Source: Taklimakanibacter albus (lineage in GTDB: Bacteria > Pseudomonadota > Alphaproteobacteria > Rhizobiales > Aestuariivirgaceae). Taken from it: a DNA stretch of 64,000 nt. Every line of letters begins with the position of its first letter. Within the stretch, counting starts at the first letter, position 1. The translations under genes were made by a program, and so were the position numbers. The notes beneath the pieces are model-generated. The model did not search any database and was not told the origin of the DNA. It worked only from the letters and a program-made list of their open reading frames with translations. Where the stretch lies: positions 788,390 through 852,389 of the forward strand of contig NZ_JAENHL010000008.1 in NCBI RefSeq assembly GCF_016595235.1. The letters are read 5' to 3'. Shown piece after piece: positions 1 to 7,459 of the stretch.

Positions 1-248
1 TCTGGCACACTCAACGGATTAGTGACAGCACCGTGCAAATTATCAAGATCATCATAGTCTGCTATGAATAGAGACTCACCGTCATCAGGCTTGTATTTTC
101 CATCGAAGGCGATCTCCTGCTGCCCAGCGCTTCGAAACTCAGCCTCCTGTTCTTCAAACATTGAAGTCACTTCCTGCTGAATATCCGCCGACAACGGAAT
201 TCGTAGCACCCGACGTGAGGCGTCCCGAGTTAGGGCGAATAGATTCAT
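1..248 (-). CDS. kwaB: Kiwa anti-phage protein KwaB-like (DUF4868), N-terminal part only
   Basis: The gene starts at an ATG overlapping the stop of the membrane-protein gene at 245-760 (ATGA) and stays open to the left window edge, so only about 82 codons are visible. The start reads MNLFALTRDASRRV; further on come an acidic stretch, an IAFDGKYKPDDGE segment and a FIADYDDLDNL segment. This fits my memory of the N-terminus of DUF4868/KwaB proteins, the cytoplasmic DNA-binding partner of the Kiwa membrane protein. The tight overlap with a four-helix membrane gene supports that reading. I cannot align it here, and the C-terminal part is outside the window. Base composition is clearly AT-richer than the core genes, which suggests acquisition. 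Confidence 0.55.
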   Translation of the reverse strand, partial: MNLFALTRDASRRVLRIPLSADIQQEVTSMFEEQEAEFRSAGQQEIAFDGKYKPDDGESLFIADYDDLDNLHGAVTNPLSVP

Positions 249-760
249 TCAATGATCTCCAATAGCATGGACCCCGAGATTTTATTAACGAGTTTCACGT
301 TACTCGGGTCACGGATTTCCCTGTTGCTTATTAGGGTATAAATCATCCCATTCGACGCTTCGGCTTTGTAGAATCGGTAACCTAACACGCGCAACAGTGG
401 ACTTGGGATGGCGGAGTCAGTGAACCAGAATATGGCCCACGCAACTACGAATATAGCGATCACAACAATGACAGTAACATCCGCAGCGCGGACAAAAAAT
501 GGAAGAATGTAAGTGACTATAACCCCAAGCAGCAGAGCGTCATTTGATTCAATCTTTTTCGCTTGAAATGGAAATTTCTCCCCGTGCCATTTCAGAGCTG
601 AAAGAACATAGATGATCGAGAGAGTCCCCATCAATCCAGCTATGATGTAATAGATTGCGTCCCAAAATTCTCCGCCTGACCAAAGCCGCGCTGCGCCGAC
701 GCTGATGAGTGCCGGTGAGAAAGCCAGAAGAAACAACACTGCCTTGAGACTGTTCCGCAT
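245..760 (-). CDS. kwaA: Kiwa-like membrane protein KwaA
   Basis: This is a 171-residue integral membrane protein. I see about four hydrophobic segments, roughly residues 5-25, 33-53, 74-91 and 93-115, followed by a soluble C-terminal tail of about 50 residues. The size and four-helix layout, and the ATGA overlap with a KwaB-like gene, match the two-gene Kiwa anti-phage system, where KwaA is the inner-membrane component that responds to phage attachment and KwaB is the cytoplasmic effector. That assignment rests on layout plus resemblance, not on an alignment. The DNA is AT-richer than the core genes, as expected for a defence island. An unrelated small membrane protein remains possible. Confidence 0.55.
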   Translation of the reverse strand: MRNSLKAVLFLLAFSPALISVGAARLWSGGEFWDAIYYIIAGLMGTLSIIYVLSALKWHGEKFPFQAKKIESNDALLLGVIVTYILPFFVRAADVTVIVVIAIFVVAWAIFWFTDSAIPSPLLRVLGYRFYKAEASNGMIYTLISNREIRDPSNVKLVNKISGSMLLEIIE

Positions 761-1260
761 CCGATTTCTTCGCGCTTATCAATAGTGAACAGAACGGGAA
801 TCTAAGCATTCCGCAGCAGCTAAACAAGGCTGAATTGTCAACTTCATGATGAATAGTTTTTTCCTTGCAGATACACGCCCACGTTCAATCTTTGCTTCTT
901 GGGCTTTGACAAGCCCGACGATGGTGTGATCGAGTGAAGCGGTGCATGCACAAATTGGGGCTCTGATGCTCGACAAAAGAAGCGCGCCAATGTTCTAGGA
1001 TCGGGATCACCCTCGGCTGATTTCCCTTCCATCTTTGGGCGGCGGCGTTCTATTGCAGGTTAAAAACACTTCACGGTGCCGACATGTCCGCAGGACCACA
1101 CAGCCACCGGACGAAAATTCCCTGCCGGCTAGGCCTATGGCCGGACTAACCCGTTGAAATATCTCGACTGGCCAAGAAATTTCGCGAAATTTCCCTGTAA
1201 TTCCCTGCATTTTCCCTGCAAGGCACCTGTATCCGCCACCATCTGACGGGCGCACACGAC
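761..1260. other. Gene-free stretch, 500 bases, edge of accessory DNA
   Basis: No convincing gene is present; possible short reading frames lack a ribosome site and a recognisable product. The left half is AT-rich and probably contains the promoter of the Kiwa-like pair. The right half grades into GC-rich sequence and carries a short CCCTG repeat near 1177-1221. It may mark the junction between accessory and core DNA. Confidence 0.5.
1176..1221. repeat. 18-bp palindrome followed by tandem TTCCCTGYAW units
   Basis: A perfect 18-base palindrome, GAAATTTCGCGAAATTTC, lies at 1176-1193. It runs into three degenerate 10-base units: TTCCCTGTAA, TTCCCTGCAT and TTTCCCTGCA. A similar CCCTG-rich array occurs near 33.79 kb. 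I recall such arrays from rhizobial intergenic regions, but no function is known to me. Confidence 0.6.
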
Positions 1261-1806
1261 TCAGTCGGCGTCGTCCTGGTTGTTCTTTTCCTGCCACTTC
1301 TTGCGGCGCTGCTGCATGCGCTCCAGGCGGTCGCGCACGGCTTTGGCGAGAAGCCCGCGCTCCTCAGGGGTGAGCTTCTCGATGACCTGGCGGGTCACCA
1401 GCGTGCCGCTGTCGACGAGATCGGTGCTGAGCTTGGTGAAGTCTTCGATGGCCTTGTTGGCCGCGGCCGCGTCGTAGGGGTTGCGCTCGAGCGCGTCAGC
1501 GAAACGCTGGGCGGCGGCGGTCATCTCCTGGCGCGACTGGCGGAAGGCCTCGCGCCGGCTCTTGAGCAGATCCAGGAATTCGCGGCGGCGGTCCTCCGGC
1601 AGGTCGGAGAGGAAGCGGCGCGGGAGGAGCTGGGTGAAGCTCGCCCCGCTCCAGCGTTCCATCCGCTCGGGCGAAAAATACCGCATGCCGATGGCGCCGG
1701 CGATCAGGAAATTGATCGCCAGCGAAGCGACGAGCAGGAACATCGTCCAATGCGGCCAGTTGGCGAAGCGACCTTTCTGCGGCGTGTCGACCGGCGCCGT
1801 CATCAA
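1261..1806 (-). CDS. Periplasmic heavy-metal sensor / Spy-CpxP-like protein
   Basis: This 181-residue protein has one N-terminal membrane helix (about residues 20-41) and then a long, highly charged helical region rich in Arg, Glu and Gln. It includes a DLPEDRRREFLDLLKSRRE segment and a KLTPEERGLLAKAVRDRL segment, the paired LTPEQR-like helices of the heavy-metal-resistance (Spy/CpxP/CnrX-like) family. Such proteins sit on the periplasmic side and sense metal or misfolded protein. It is the last gene of an EF-hand, sigma, anti-sigma cluster and overlaps the anti-sigma gene by a few bases, so it probably feeds a signal to that sigma factor. There are no clustered His or Cys residues that would name a metal. 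Confidence 0.7.
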   Translation of the reverse strand: MMTAPVDTPQKGRFANWPHWTMFLLVASLAINFLIAGAIGMRYFSPERMERWSGASFTQLLPRRFLSDLPEDRRREFLDLLKSRREAFRQSRQEMTAAAQRFADALERNPYDAAAANKAIEDFTKLSTDLVDSGTLVTRQVIEKLTPEERGLLAKAVRDRLERMQQRRKKWQEKNNQDDAD

Positions 1807-2258
1807 CCGCCCCCTTCCAGGAGGTCGGGCGCGTCATCGATGCCGGTCAAGACGATCGGGTCGTCGATCTCGACCACGTCGCTGTCGGAACGGAAATTAC
1901 CGAAATTCGTGTTGCCGCCGAGGAAGATGCCGAAAGCGAAAGAGGCGGCGAGCGCCGCGGCCGTGCCCCAGGACCAGATCGACGGCCGGGGCTTGGCCCG
2001 GGCCCGCTCGAAGGGAACGACGTTAACCTTCTGCTTTTCCTGGGTTATCCGGGCGAGGAGCTGGGCCTTGCCCTGGGCAGAGGGCGCCGGGGGGACGGCC
2101 TTCGCCAGCACCCGGTCGATCTCGGACGCCTCGGCCAGGAGCCCCGGCTCCTTGTCCAGCAAGGGCTGCAGCCGGTCGCGTTCGGAAGCAGGCCAGCGGG
2201 CCGGGTCCGCCCCATAGGCGGCCAGAACTTCTGCCAGTCTCGTCCTCATCGCGTCCAT
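1803..2258 (-). CDS. Anti-sigma-factor-like membrane protein
   Basis: This 151-residue protein has a cytoplasmic N-terminal part of about 90 residues, one membrane helix (about residues 93-114, ending in GIFLGG) and a short acidic periplasmic tail. The N-terminal half shows ADPARWPASERDRLQPLL, a segment common in proteins encoded next to ECF sigma factors in alphaproteobacteria. It lies 10 bases after the ECF sigma gene and overlaps the metal-sensor gene, the classic place for an anti-sigma factor. I see no HxxxCxxC zinc motif, so a ZAS-type anti-sigma is unlikely. The function is inferred from topology and context. Confidence 0.6.
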   Translation of the reverse strand: MDAMRTRLAEVLAAYGADPARWPASERDRLQPLLDKEPGLLAEASEIDRVLAKAVPPAPSAQGKAQLLARITQEKQKVNVVPFERARAKPRPSIWSWGTAAALAASFAFGIFLGGNTNFGNFRSDSDVVEIDDPIVLTGIDDAPDLLEGGG

Positions 2259-2268
2259 CAGAGCCTCC

Positions 2269-2868
2269 TCATTGGCTCATCTCGCCGATATCGGCAAGCA
2301 GGTCCCGCCACTGGTCCTTAAGATCGCCCTTCAGGGCCCGCCGGCCCCGGGCCAGCAGGCTCTCGATGGCTTCGACGCTGATCTCCATGGCAGCAGCGGC
2401 CTCGATATTGCTCATATTCTCATAATAGACGAGCGAGAGGGCCAAACGCTGTCGCTCCGGCAGACGGGCCAGAGCAGATTCTATGGCCCGCGCCGACCGG
2501 TCGCCCAGGACCTGGTCCAGGGCGTCCGGCCCCGAGGCCTCGATTTCGGGCTGGTCGTCGATATTGGAGCCCTGCTTGCGCCGCGCCCGGTCGATGGCGA
2601 GATTGGTGGCCACCCGGATCAGCCAGCCGCGCAGGGCGCCCCCCTGGCGCACCTGGCCCGGATTGTTCCACAGCTTCAGAAAGGCGTCCTGGACGATATC
2701 GGCGCTGTCCGCGTGGCCTGACGTCACCCGCCAGACCACGCGGTGGACTAGGTCGTAATGCCGCTCGACAAGGCCGGCGAATGCCTTCTCATCGCCCCCG
2801 GCGGCGGCAGCAAGGAGCGTGCTGTCCGGGTCGCCGGACAGGTCATTCTCGGTATTGCGTGCCGACAC
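2269..2868 (-). CDS. ECF-family RNA polymerase sigma factor
   Basis: This 199-residue protein has both sigma-70 core regions. Region 2 (about residues 30-95) includes LVERHYDLVHRVVWR and ADIVQDAFLKLWN. Region 4 (about residues 135-190) includes LPERQRLALSLVYYENM and a helix-turn-helix ending SLLARGRRALK. It lacks regions 1 and 3, so it belongs to the extracytoplasmic-function group, which redirects RNA polymerase on an envelope signal. Genes for a membrane anti-sigma-like protein and a periplasmic sensor-like protein follow on the same strand, and a secreted EF-hand protein precedes it. The signal cannot be read from the sequence; metal or calcium stress is an inference from the neighbours. 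Confidence 0.9.
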   Translation of the reverse strand: MSARNTENDLSGDPDSTLLAAAAGGDEKAFAGLVERHYDLVHRVVWRVTSGHADSADIVQDAFLKLWNNPGQVRQGGALRGWLIRVATNLAIDRARRKQGSNIDDQPEIEASGPDALDQVLGDRSARAIESALARLPERQRLALSLVYYENMSNIEAAAAMEISVEAIESLLARGRRALKGDLKDQWRDLLADIGEMSQ

Positions 2869-2926
2869 GTCTCCCGGTCGCTTCCTTTGGCAAGGCCCGC
2901 ATATCCGATGCGGCGCCGGCTCATCC

Positions 2927-3376
2927 TCAATTGCTCCTGGCGTCGCGCTGCCTCGACCGCTTCTGGGAGTTCTCGCGAATCTCCGCCAGCGTCAGGCCGC
3001 CATCCTTGTCGCCATCGGCGCCATTGAACAGAGCATCGATATAGGCGTCAACCTCATCGCGTGTCACGCTGCCATCCTTGTTCTGGTCGAGCCGGCCCAG
3101 CATGCGCTCCTTGCGCCGCTCGAGGCCGCGCTTCAGCCATGTATCGATCTCGGCCGTGGTCACGGTGCCGTTCTGGTCGTCGTCGAGGCGCAGGAAACGC
3201 TTGACGGCTTTGGGTTTCAGCTCGTTCACCGTTACCTTGCCGTCGCTGTCGGCATCGAGGCGCTGGAAGGCGCGCTCGCCCCTGGGCAAGGTCGGCTCGG
3301 TCGCCAAAGCCGCCCCCGCGGCTCCCATCAGGATGAGCGCGGCCATCGCCGCAACGGAAGTTGCGTTCGTCGTCAT
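2927..3376 (-). CDS. Secreted EF-hand calcium-binding protein
   Basis: This 149-residue protein starts with a signal peptide ending near ALAT (about residue 26). Four EF-hand loops then begin at D41 (DADSDGKVTVNE), D65 (DDDQNGTVTTAE), D97 (DQNKDGSVTRDE) and D121 (DGDKDGGLTLAE). All four keep Asp at loop position 1 and Glu at position 12, so four calcium sites look functional. It probably acts in the periplasm as a calcium buffer or sensor. It lies 58 bases ahead of the ECF sigma gene on the same strand and may share its transcript, which would link calcium to that regulon; this is inference. The partner protein is unknown. Confidence 0.85.
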   Translation of the reverse strand: MTTNATSVAAMAALILMGAAGAALATEPTLPRGERAFQRLDADSDGKVTVNELKPKAVKRFLRLDDDQNGTVTTAEIDTWLKRGLERRKERMLGRLDQNKDGSVTRDEVDAYIDALFNGADGDKDGGLTLAEIRENSQKRSRQRDARSN

Positions 3377-3466
3377 TTCAGGTCTCCACTATTTTCCTGG
3401 GAATCAGCTCCCGAAACAAAGACGGAACGCCCGCCGAACTTCCGTCGCGAGATTCTTACAGGAATT

Positions 3467-6343
3467 TCACAAAGGCCCGACGAGGCGGGAAAACAGTTCC
3501 GCCACCTGGGCTTGCGTCTCGGTGATGAGCGCTTCGGCGGAGGCGATGTCGGGCATGGCCGAGGCCGACGCGACCAGCCGGTTGAGGCCCGCCGGCACCT
3601 GCTTCGGGTCATAGGGGCCGGTGACGCAGAGGCGCAACACCTGGGTCAGGCGCTGATAGACGAGACACGCCGCCTTGAGCCGGCTGCCTTCCGCCTCACT
3701 GAGATATCCCGCCTGCACGAGGCGCTCGAGCGCCCGCAAGGTGGTAACGGCGAGGACCTTCGGCGTCTCATGGGCATGGGTGATCTGGAGATACTGAGCG
3801 ATGAATTCGATATCGACCAGGCCGCCCGGCGTCCGTTTGATGTCCCACAGGCCATCGGGCGGGTTCTCCTTGAGCATCATGCGGCGCATGTCGACCACAT
3901 CGGCGAGGATCTTGGGCTTATCGCGCGGCCGCGACAGGGCTTCGGCGATCGCCCCCTTCAGCTCCTCGGCGAGGCCCGGATCGCCCGCCACGACGCGCGC
4001 CCGGGTCAAAGCGAGGCCTTCCCAGGTCCAGGCCTGGTTGCGGTGATAGTCGGTGAAGCTCGCCAGGCTCGTGGCCACCGGCCCTTTGTTGCCGGAGGGC
4101 CGCAACCGCATGTCCACTTCATAGAGGACGCCCTCGGCGGTCGGCGCCGTGACGGCGGAAATGAAACGCTGGGTGAGCCTCGCGAAATATTGCCCGGCGG
4201 CGAGCGGCCTGGCGCCGTCCGAGGTCTCCGCGTCCTTGTCGTGGTCGAAGATCAAGATGAGATCGAGATCCGAGCCCGCCGTCATCTCGCGCCCGCCGAG
4301 CTTGCCCATGGCGATGATGGCGCTGCGCCCGCCGGGCACCCTTCCATGGCGCTCGATCATGTCGGCGGTCACTGCGTCGTGGAGGCGGCCAAGTACCACA
4401 TCAGCCAGATCGGAGAAGGCGCCGCCCGCTTCCGCCGCACTCACGGTTTCCGAGAGGATGCGCACGCCGATGCGGAAGGCCTGTTCCTTGGCGACGACGC
4501 GCACCCGGTCGATGGCTTCGTCGATCGGCGTTCCGGGCGGTGTCGCCGCCGCGACAAGATTCGCGATCTCGGACGCCCGGGGCAGCGCGCCGAAGAAGCC
4601 CGGATCGAGCACGGCGTCGAGCACCTTGGGGCGATGGCTCAGCTCCTGGGCCAGACGCGGGGCGGTACCGAGAATGGTGCCGATGAGATCGAGCAGGCCC
4701 GGATTGGATTTGAGCAGCGAGAAAAGCTGGACGCCCGCCGGCAGGCCGGCGAGGAAGCGGTCGAAAGCGATGAAGGCCTGGTCGGCATCGCCGCTCTTGG
4801 CGAGCGAGGTGAGGAGCGCCGGCATGATCTCGGTCAGGAGCTCGCGGGCCCTGGCGCTGCGCGTCGCCGAATAGCGGCCGAAATGCCAGCTCCGGATCAT
4901 CGCGGCGATCTCGCTCGCCCGCCTGAAGCCCATGCCGGTCAAGGTTTCGAGCGTCTCGGGATCGTCCTCACCGCCGGTGAAGACGAGGCTGCCGCCTTCG
5001 GTGCCAAGATCCTCGGCATCCTTGAACAGCGCCGCATAATGGCCCTGCACCAATTCGAATGTGGCGCGCAGTTTCGCCTCGAAGGCCGCGGCATCGGCGT
5101 AGCCGGAAAAACGCGCCAGGCGGGCGAAGGCCTCTTCGTCCTCGGGCAGCGTATGGGTCTGCTCGTCCGCCACCATCTGGATGCGATGCTCGATGGTGCG
5201 CAGATAGCGATAGGCGTCGCTCAGCTCACGCGCCGCCTCGGGTGCGATCCACTTCGCCTCGGCGAGCTGGCCCAGCATGTCGATGGTCCGCCTGCCGCGC
5301 AGCTTCGGATTGCGCCCGCCGGCGATGAGCTGCTGCGTCTGCACGAAGAATTCGATCTCGCGGATGCCGCCGCGGCCGAGCTTGATATTGTGGCCGAGCA
5401 CCGCGATCGTGCCATGGCCTTTGACCGCATGGATCTGGCGCTTGAGCGACTGCACGTCGGCGATCGCCGCGAAATCGAGATATTTGCGCCAGATATAGGG
5501 AACGAGCCGGCTCAGGAACTCGGCGCCGAGCGCCAGATCGCCGGCGACGGGGCGCGCCTTGATCATCGCGGCGCGCTCCCAGTTCTGGCCCATATTCTCG
5601 TAATAGATCGCCGCCGCCTCGATCGAGATGGCGATCTGGGTCGCGCGCGGATCCGGCCTGAGTCTCAGATCGACGCGGAAGGCATAGCCGTCCTCGGTGA
5701 CGTCCTGGAGCAGCACCACCAGTCTTTTTGTAACGCGAACGAAGAAGGTCGAGGGATCGACGCCCTCGGCAAGCCGCGCCGTCTGCGGGTCGTAGAGAAC
5801 GATGAGATCGATATCGCTCGAATAATTGAGCTCATGGGCGCCGAACTTGCCCATGCCGAGAATGGTGTAGCTCGACTCTTCGCCCGACGCCGAGAGCAGC
5901 TTGCCGGCGCGGCGCTGATCGGAGAGGAGCCACTCGACCGCGGCGTTGAGCATCGCCTCGGCAAAACGGGTCAAGGCGTCGGTCACCTGGTCGAGCGACC
6001 AGACACCGCCCAGATCGGCAAGCGCAATGGTGAGTGCGGCGCGCCCCCTTGTCTTGCGCAACAGCCGACGCATCTCCGGCTCATCCGCGACCTCGGCGGC
6101 GAGCCCGTCGATGAGCTCGGCCAGCATGCTGTCCGGATCAGTCACCAGGATGCGGCCGGCAAAATCGCTGTCGCGCAGGACGAGATCGCGCAGGAAAGGC
6201 GAGCCGCCGAAAACCGCATCGATGAGCGGCCGCTTAGCCTCGAATACCGCCAGATCGGTTCCCGTCCCGCGCAGATCCGTCCAGGCGCGGTCGACAGTGT
6301 CATGGTCCAAAGGCGGGGGAAGAACGGCGAGGGCTTCGGTCAT
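3467..6343 (-). CDS. glnE: Bifunctional glutamine synthetase adenylyltransferase/deadenylase GlnE
   Basis: GlnE attaches AMP to, or removes it from, a tyrosine of glutamine synthetase under control of PII proteins, setting nitrogen assimilation. The protein is 958 residues, full length for the family. Two nucleotidyltransferase domains are visible, each with its signature: GMGKFGAHELNYSSDIDL at 163-180 (deadenylylase half) and AMGKLGGREMTAGSDLDL near 676-693 (adenylyltransferase half), each followed by a helical GlnD/PII-uridylyltransferase-like domain. It lies downstream of a two-component system and the degP-ccm cluster, a conserved rhizobial order. A methyltransferase gene and a palindromic repeat separate it from the kinase gene. 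Confidence 0.97.
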   Translation of the reverse strand: MTEALAVLPPPLDHDTVDRAWTDLRGTGTDLAVFEAKRPLIDAVFGGSPFLRDLVLRDSDFAGRILVTDPDSMLAELIDGLAAEVADEPEMRRLLRKTRGRAALTIALADLGGVWSLDQVTDALTRFAEAMLNAAVEWLLSDQRRAGKLLSASGEESSYTILGMGKFGAHELNYSSDIDLIVLYDPQTARLAEGVDPSTFFVRVTKRLVVLLQDVTEDGYAFRVDLRLRPDPRATQIAISIEAAAIYYENMGQNWERAAMIKARPVAGDLALGAEFLSRLVPYIWRKYLDFAAIADVQSLKRQIHAVKGHGTIAVLGHNIKLGRGGIREIEFFVQTQQLIAGGRNPKLRGRRTIDMLGQLAEAKWIAPEAARELSDAYRYLRTIEHRIQMVADEQTHTLPEDEEAFARLARFSGYADAAAFEAKLRATFELVQGHYAALFKDAEDLGTEGGSLVFTGGEDDPETLETLTGMGFRRASEIAAMIRSWHFGRYSATRSARARELLTEIMPALLTSLAKSGDADQAFIAFDRFLAGLPAGVQLFSLLKSNPGLLDLIGTILGTAPRLAQELSHRPKVLDAVLDPGFFGALPRASEIANLVAAATPPGTPIDEAIDRVRVVAKEQAFRIGVRILSETVSAAEAGGAFSDLADVVLGRLHDAVTADMIERHGRVPGGRSAIIAMGKLGGREMTAGSDLDLILIFDHDKDAETSDGARPLAAGQYFARLTQRFISAVTAPTAEGVLYEVDMRLRPSGNKGPVATSLASFTDYHRNQAWTWEGLALTRARVVAGDPGLAEELKGAIAEALSRPRDKPKILADVVDMRRMMLKENPPDGLWDIKRTPGGLVDIEFIAQYLQITHAHETPKVLAVTTLRALERLVQAGYLSEAEGSRLKAACLVYQRLTQVLRLCVTGPYDPKQVPAGLNRLVASASAMPDIASAEALITETQAQVAELFSRLVGPL

Positions 6344-6397
6344 GAAGCCCTTCTAGCGCAGAGCACTCACATGTGCAGCTATTTGCGCATTGCCCTC

Positions 6398-6600
6398 GCC
6401 CCTCGAAGAGGGAGAGGGAGGGACCCAACGCGTTAGCGTTGGGAGGGTGAGGGGCCTCCCTGTTACCTCTTGCCGCAAGTGAAGACAGCATTTGCGACAG
6501 ATTCGTTTTTCATTGCACCAAGAGACCGGGCGCCCCTCACCTTCCCATTGCTACGCAATGGGCCCCTCCCTCTCCCCGCTCCCGCGGGGCGAGGTGAGAA
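6398..6600. repeat. Two GC-rich palindromic repeat elements
   Basis: The first element holds a perfect stem, CCCAACGC-gtta-GCGTTGGG, at 6424-6443, enclosed by GCCCCTC near 6398 and GAGGGGC near 6449. The second (about 6530-6600) holds CCCATTGC-tac-GCAATGGG at 6544-6562 and CCCCGC-tccc-GCGGGG at 6574-6589, enclosed by CTCACCT and AGGTGAG. Such nested palindromes are typical of small dispersed repeats between rhizobial genes. Similar elements occur near 33.9 and 39.6 kb. They could also act as terminators or RNA stabilisers for the minus-strand transcripts. Confidence 0.7.
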
Positions 6601-6604
6601 AGTC

Positions 6605-7396
6605 TCATCGAATCGGTTTCCGCACCCGGAAATGCAGGAAGATCGGGGTGACACGGGTGTCGGCCACGGTCGGGTAGGCGGCGGCCGTTTCGGCATCGGC
6701 CGAGGGCTCGCCCAGTTCCTCGATGATAAGGCCGGCGCCGCGGATGAAGCTCACCCACTGGCTCAAGGTGCGGTGGAAACGCGGCACCGAAAAGGCCTCG
6801 ACCTTGTCGCGCTCCTCCTTGGGGGCGGAAGAGAACCACCAGCGCTCGACCTCGCCGTCGATGGCGTCGAAATAGCCGGCCACCTCGACGGCGCGCACCG
6901 TCCCGTCGGGCTCGCGCAAGGTCTTGCGGTAAGGCGGCACGAAGCAGGGATGCAGGATGGAGAACTGCAGGAAACCGCCGGGACGCAGCACGCGCGCGAT
7001 CTCGCTCAGCACCCTGCCCTGGTCCGGCATGTCCATCAGCGCCATGAAGGAGGTGGCGAAATCGAAACTCGCATCGGCGAAGGGAATGTCCATGCCGTCG
7101 CCGAACTGGAAGGTGATGCCGAGCGGATCCTTGGCCTCGACTTCCTGCGCATGGCGGATGAAGGTCGGCGCGATGTCGATCGCCTGCATCCTGGCGCCGC
7201 GCCTGGCGAGCTCACGCGTATTGGAGCCCTCGCCGCAGGCGACATCGAGGCCGGCGAGGCCATCGATGTCCGGCAGCATCGCCAGAAAAGCCGGCGTGTT
7301 CAGGGCATCGCGATAGACGTCGTAGCCGGCGCGGGCATGACGGGTCCAGGTTTCGGCATTGGTTTCCCAATGTTTCGCAACGTCGCTGCGCTCCAT
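6605..7396 (-). CDS. Class I SAM-dependent methyltransferase
   Basis: The fold is a Rossmann-type methyltransferase (Methyltransf_11/25). Counting from the upstream ATG at 7411, motif I reads LDVACGEGSNTREL at residues 55-68, followed by an acidic loop (QAIDIAPTFI) and motif IV around SFDFATSFMALMDMP. I prefer the second ATG (7396), because a strong GGAGGAGG ribosome site lies five bases before it; this gives 263 residues. The substrate cannot be told from sequence; it resembles UbiE/COQ5-like small-molecule enzymes only at motif level. It sits between glnE and the two-component system on the same strand, but palindromic repeats separate it from glnE, so co-transcription is uncertain. Confidence 0.85.
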   Translation of the reverse strand: MERSDVAKHWETNAETWTRHARAGYDVYRDALNTPAFLAMLPDIDGLAGLDVACGEGSNTRELARRGARMQAIDIAPTFIRHAQEVEAKDPLGITFQFGDGMDIPFADASFDFATSFMALMDMPDQGRVLSEIARVLRPGGFLQFSILHPCFVPPYRKTLREPDGTVRAVEVAGYFDAIDGEVERWWFSSAPKEERDKVEAFSVPRFHRTLSQWVSFIRGAGLIIEELGEPSADAETAAAYPTVADTRVTPIFLHFRVRKPIR

Positions 7397-7459
7397 CTTC
7401 ACCTCCTCCATTTTCGCGGGGAGGCGCTATGTAAAGAGTTTCAAGGAGAAGTAAAGACG

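Noticed and set aside
779-1032. Two overlapping short minus-strand reading frames (about 62-65 codons) in the AT-rich gap
   Set aside because: No ribosome site, no recognisable product, and composition typical of gene-free DNA. A faint resemblance to transposon or ABC-protein remnants could not be supported.
2819-6436. Plus-strand open frame of about 1200 codons antisense to glnE
   Set aside because: It is the mirror of GC-rich codon use in glnE and the EF-hand gene; the translation is His/Arg-rich without any family pattern.
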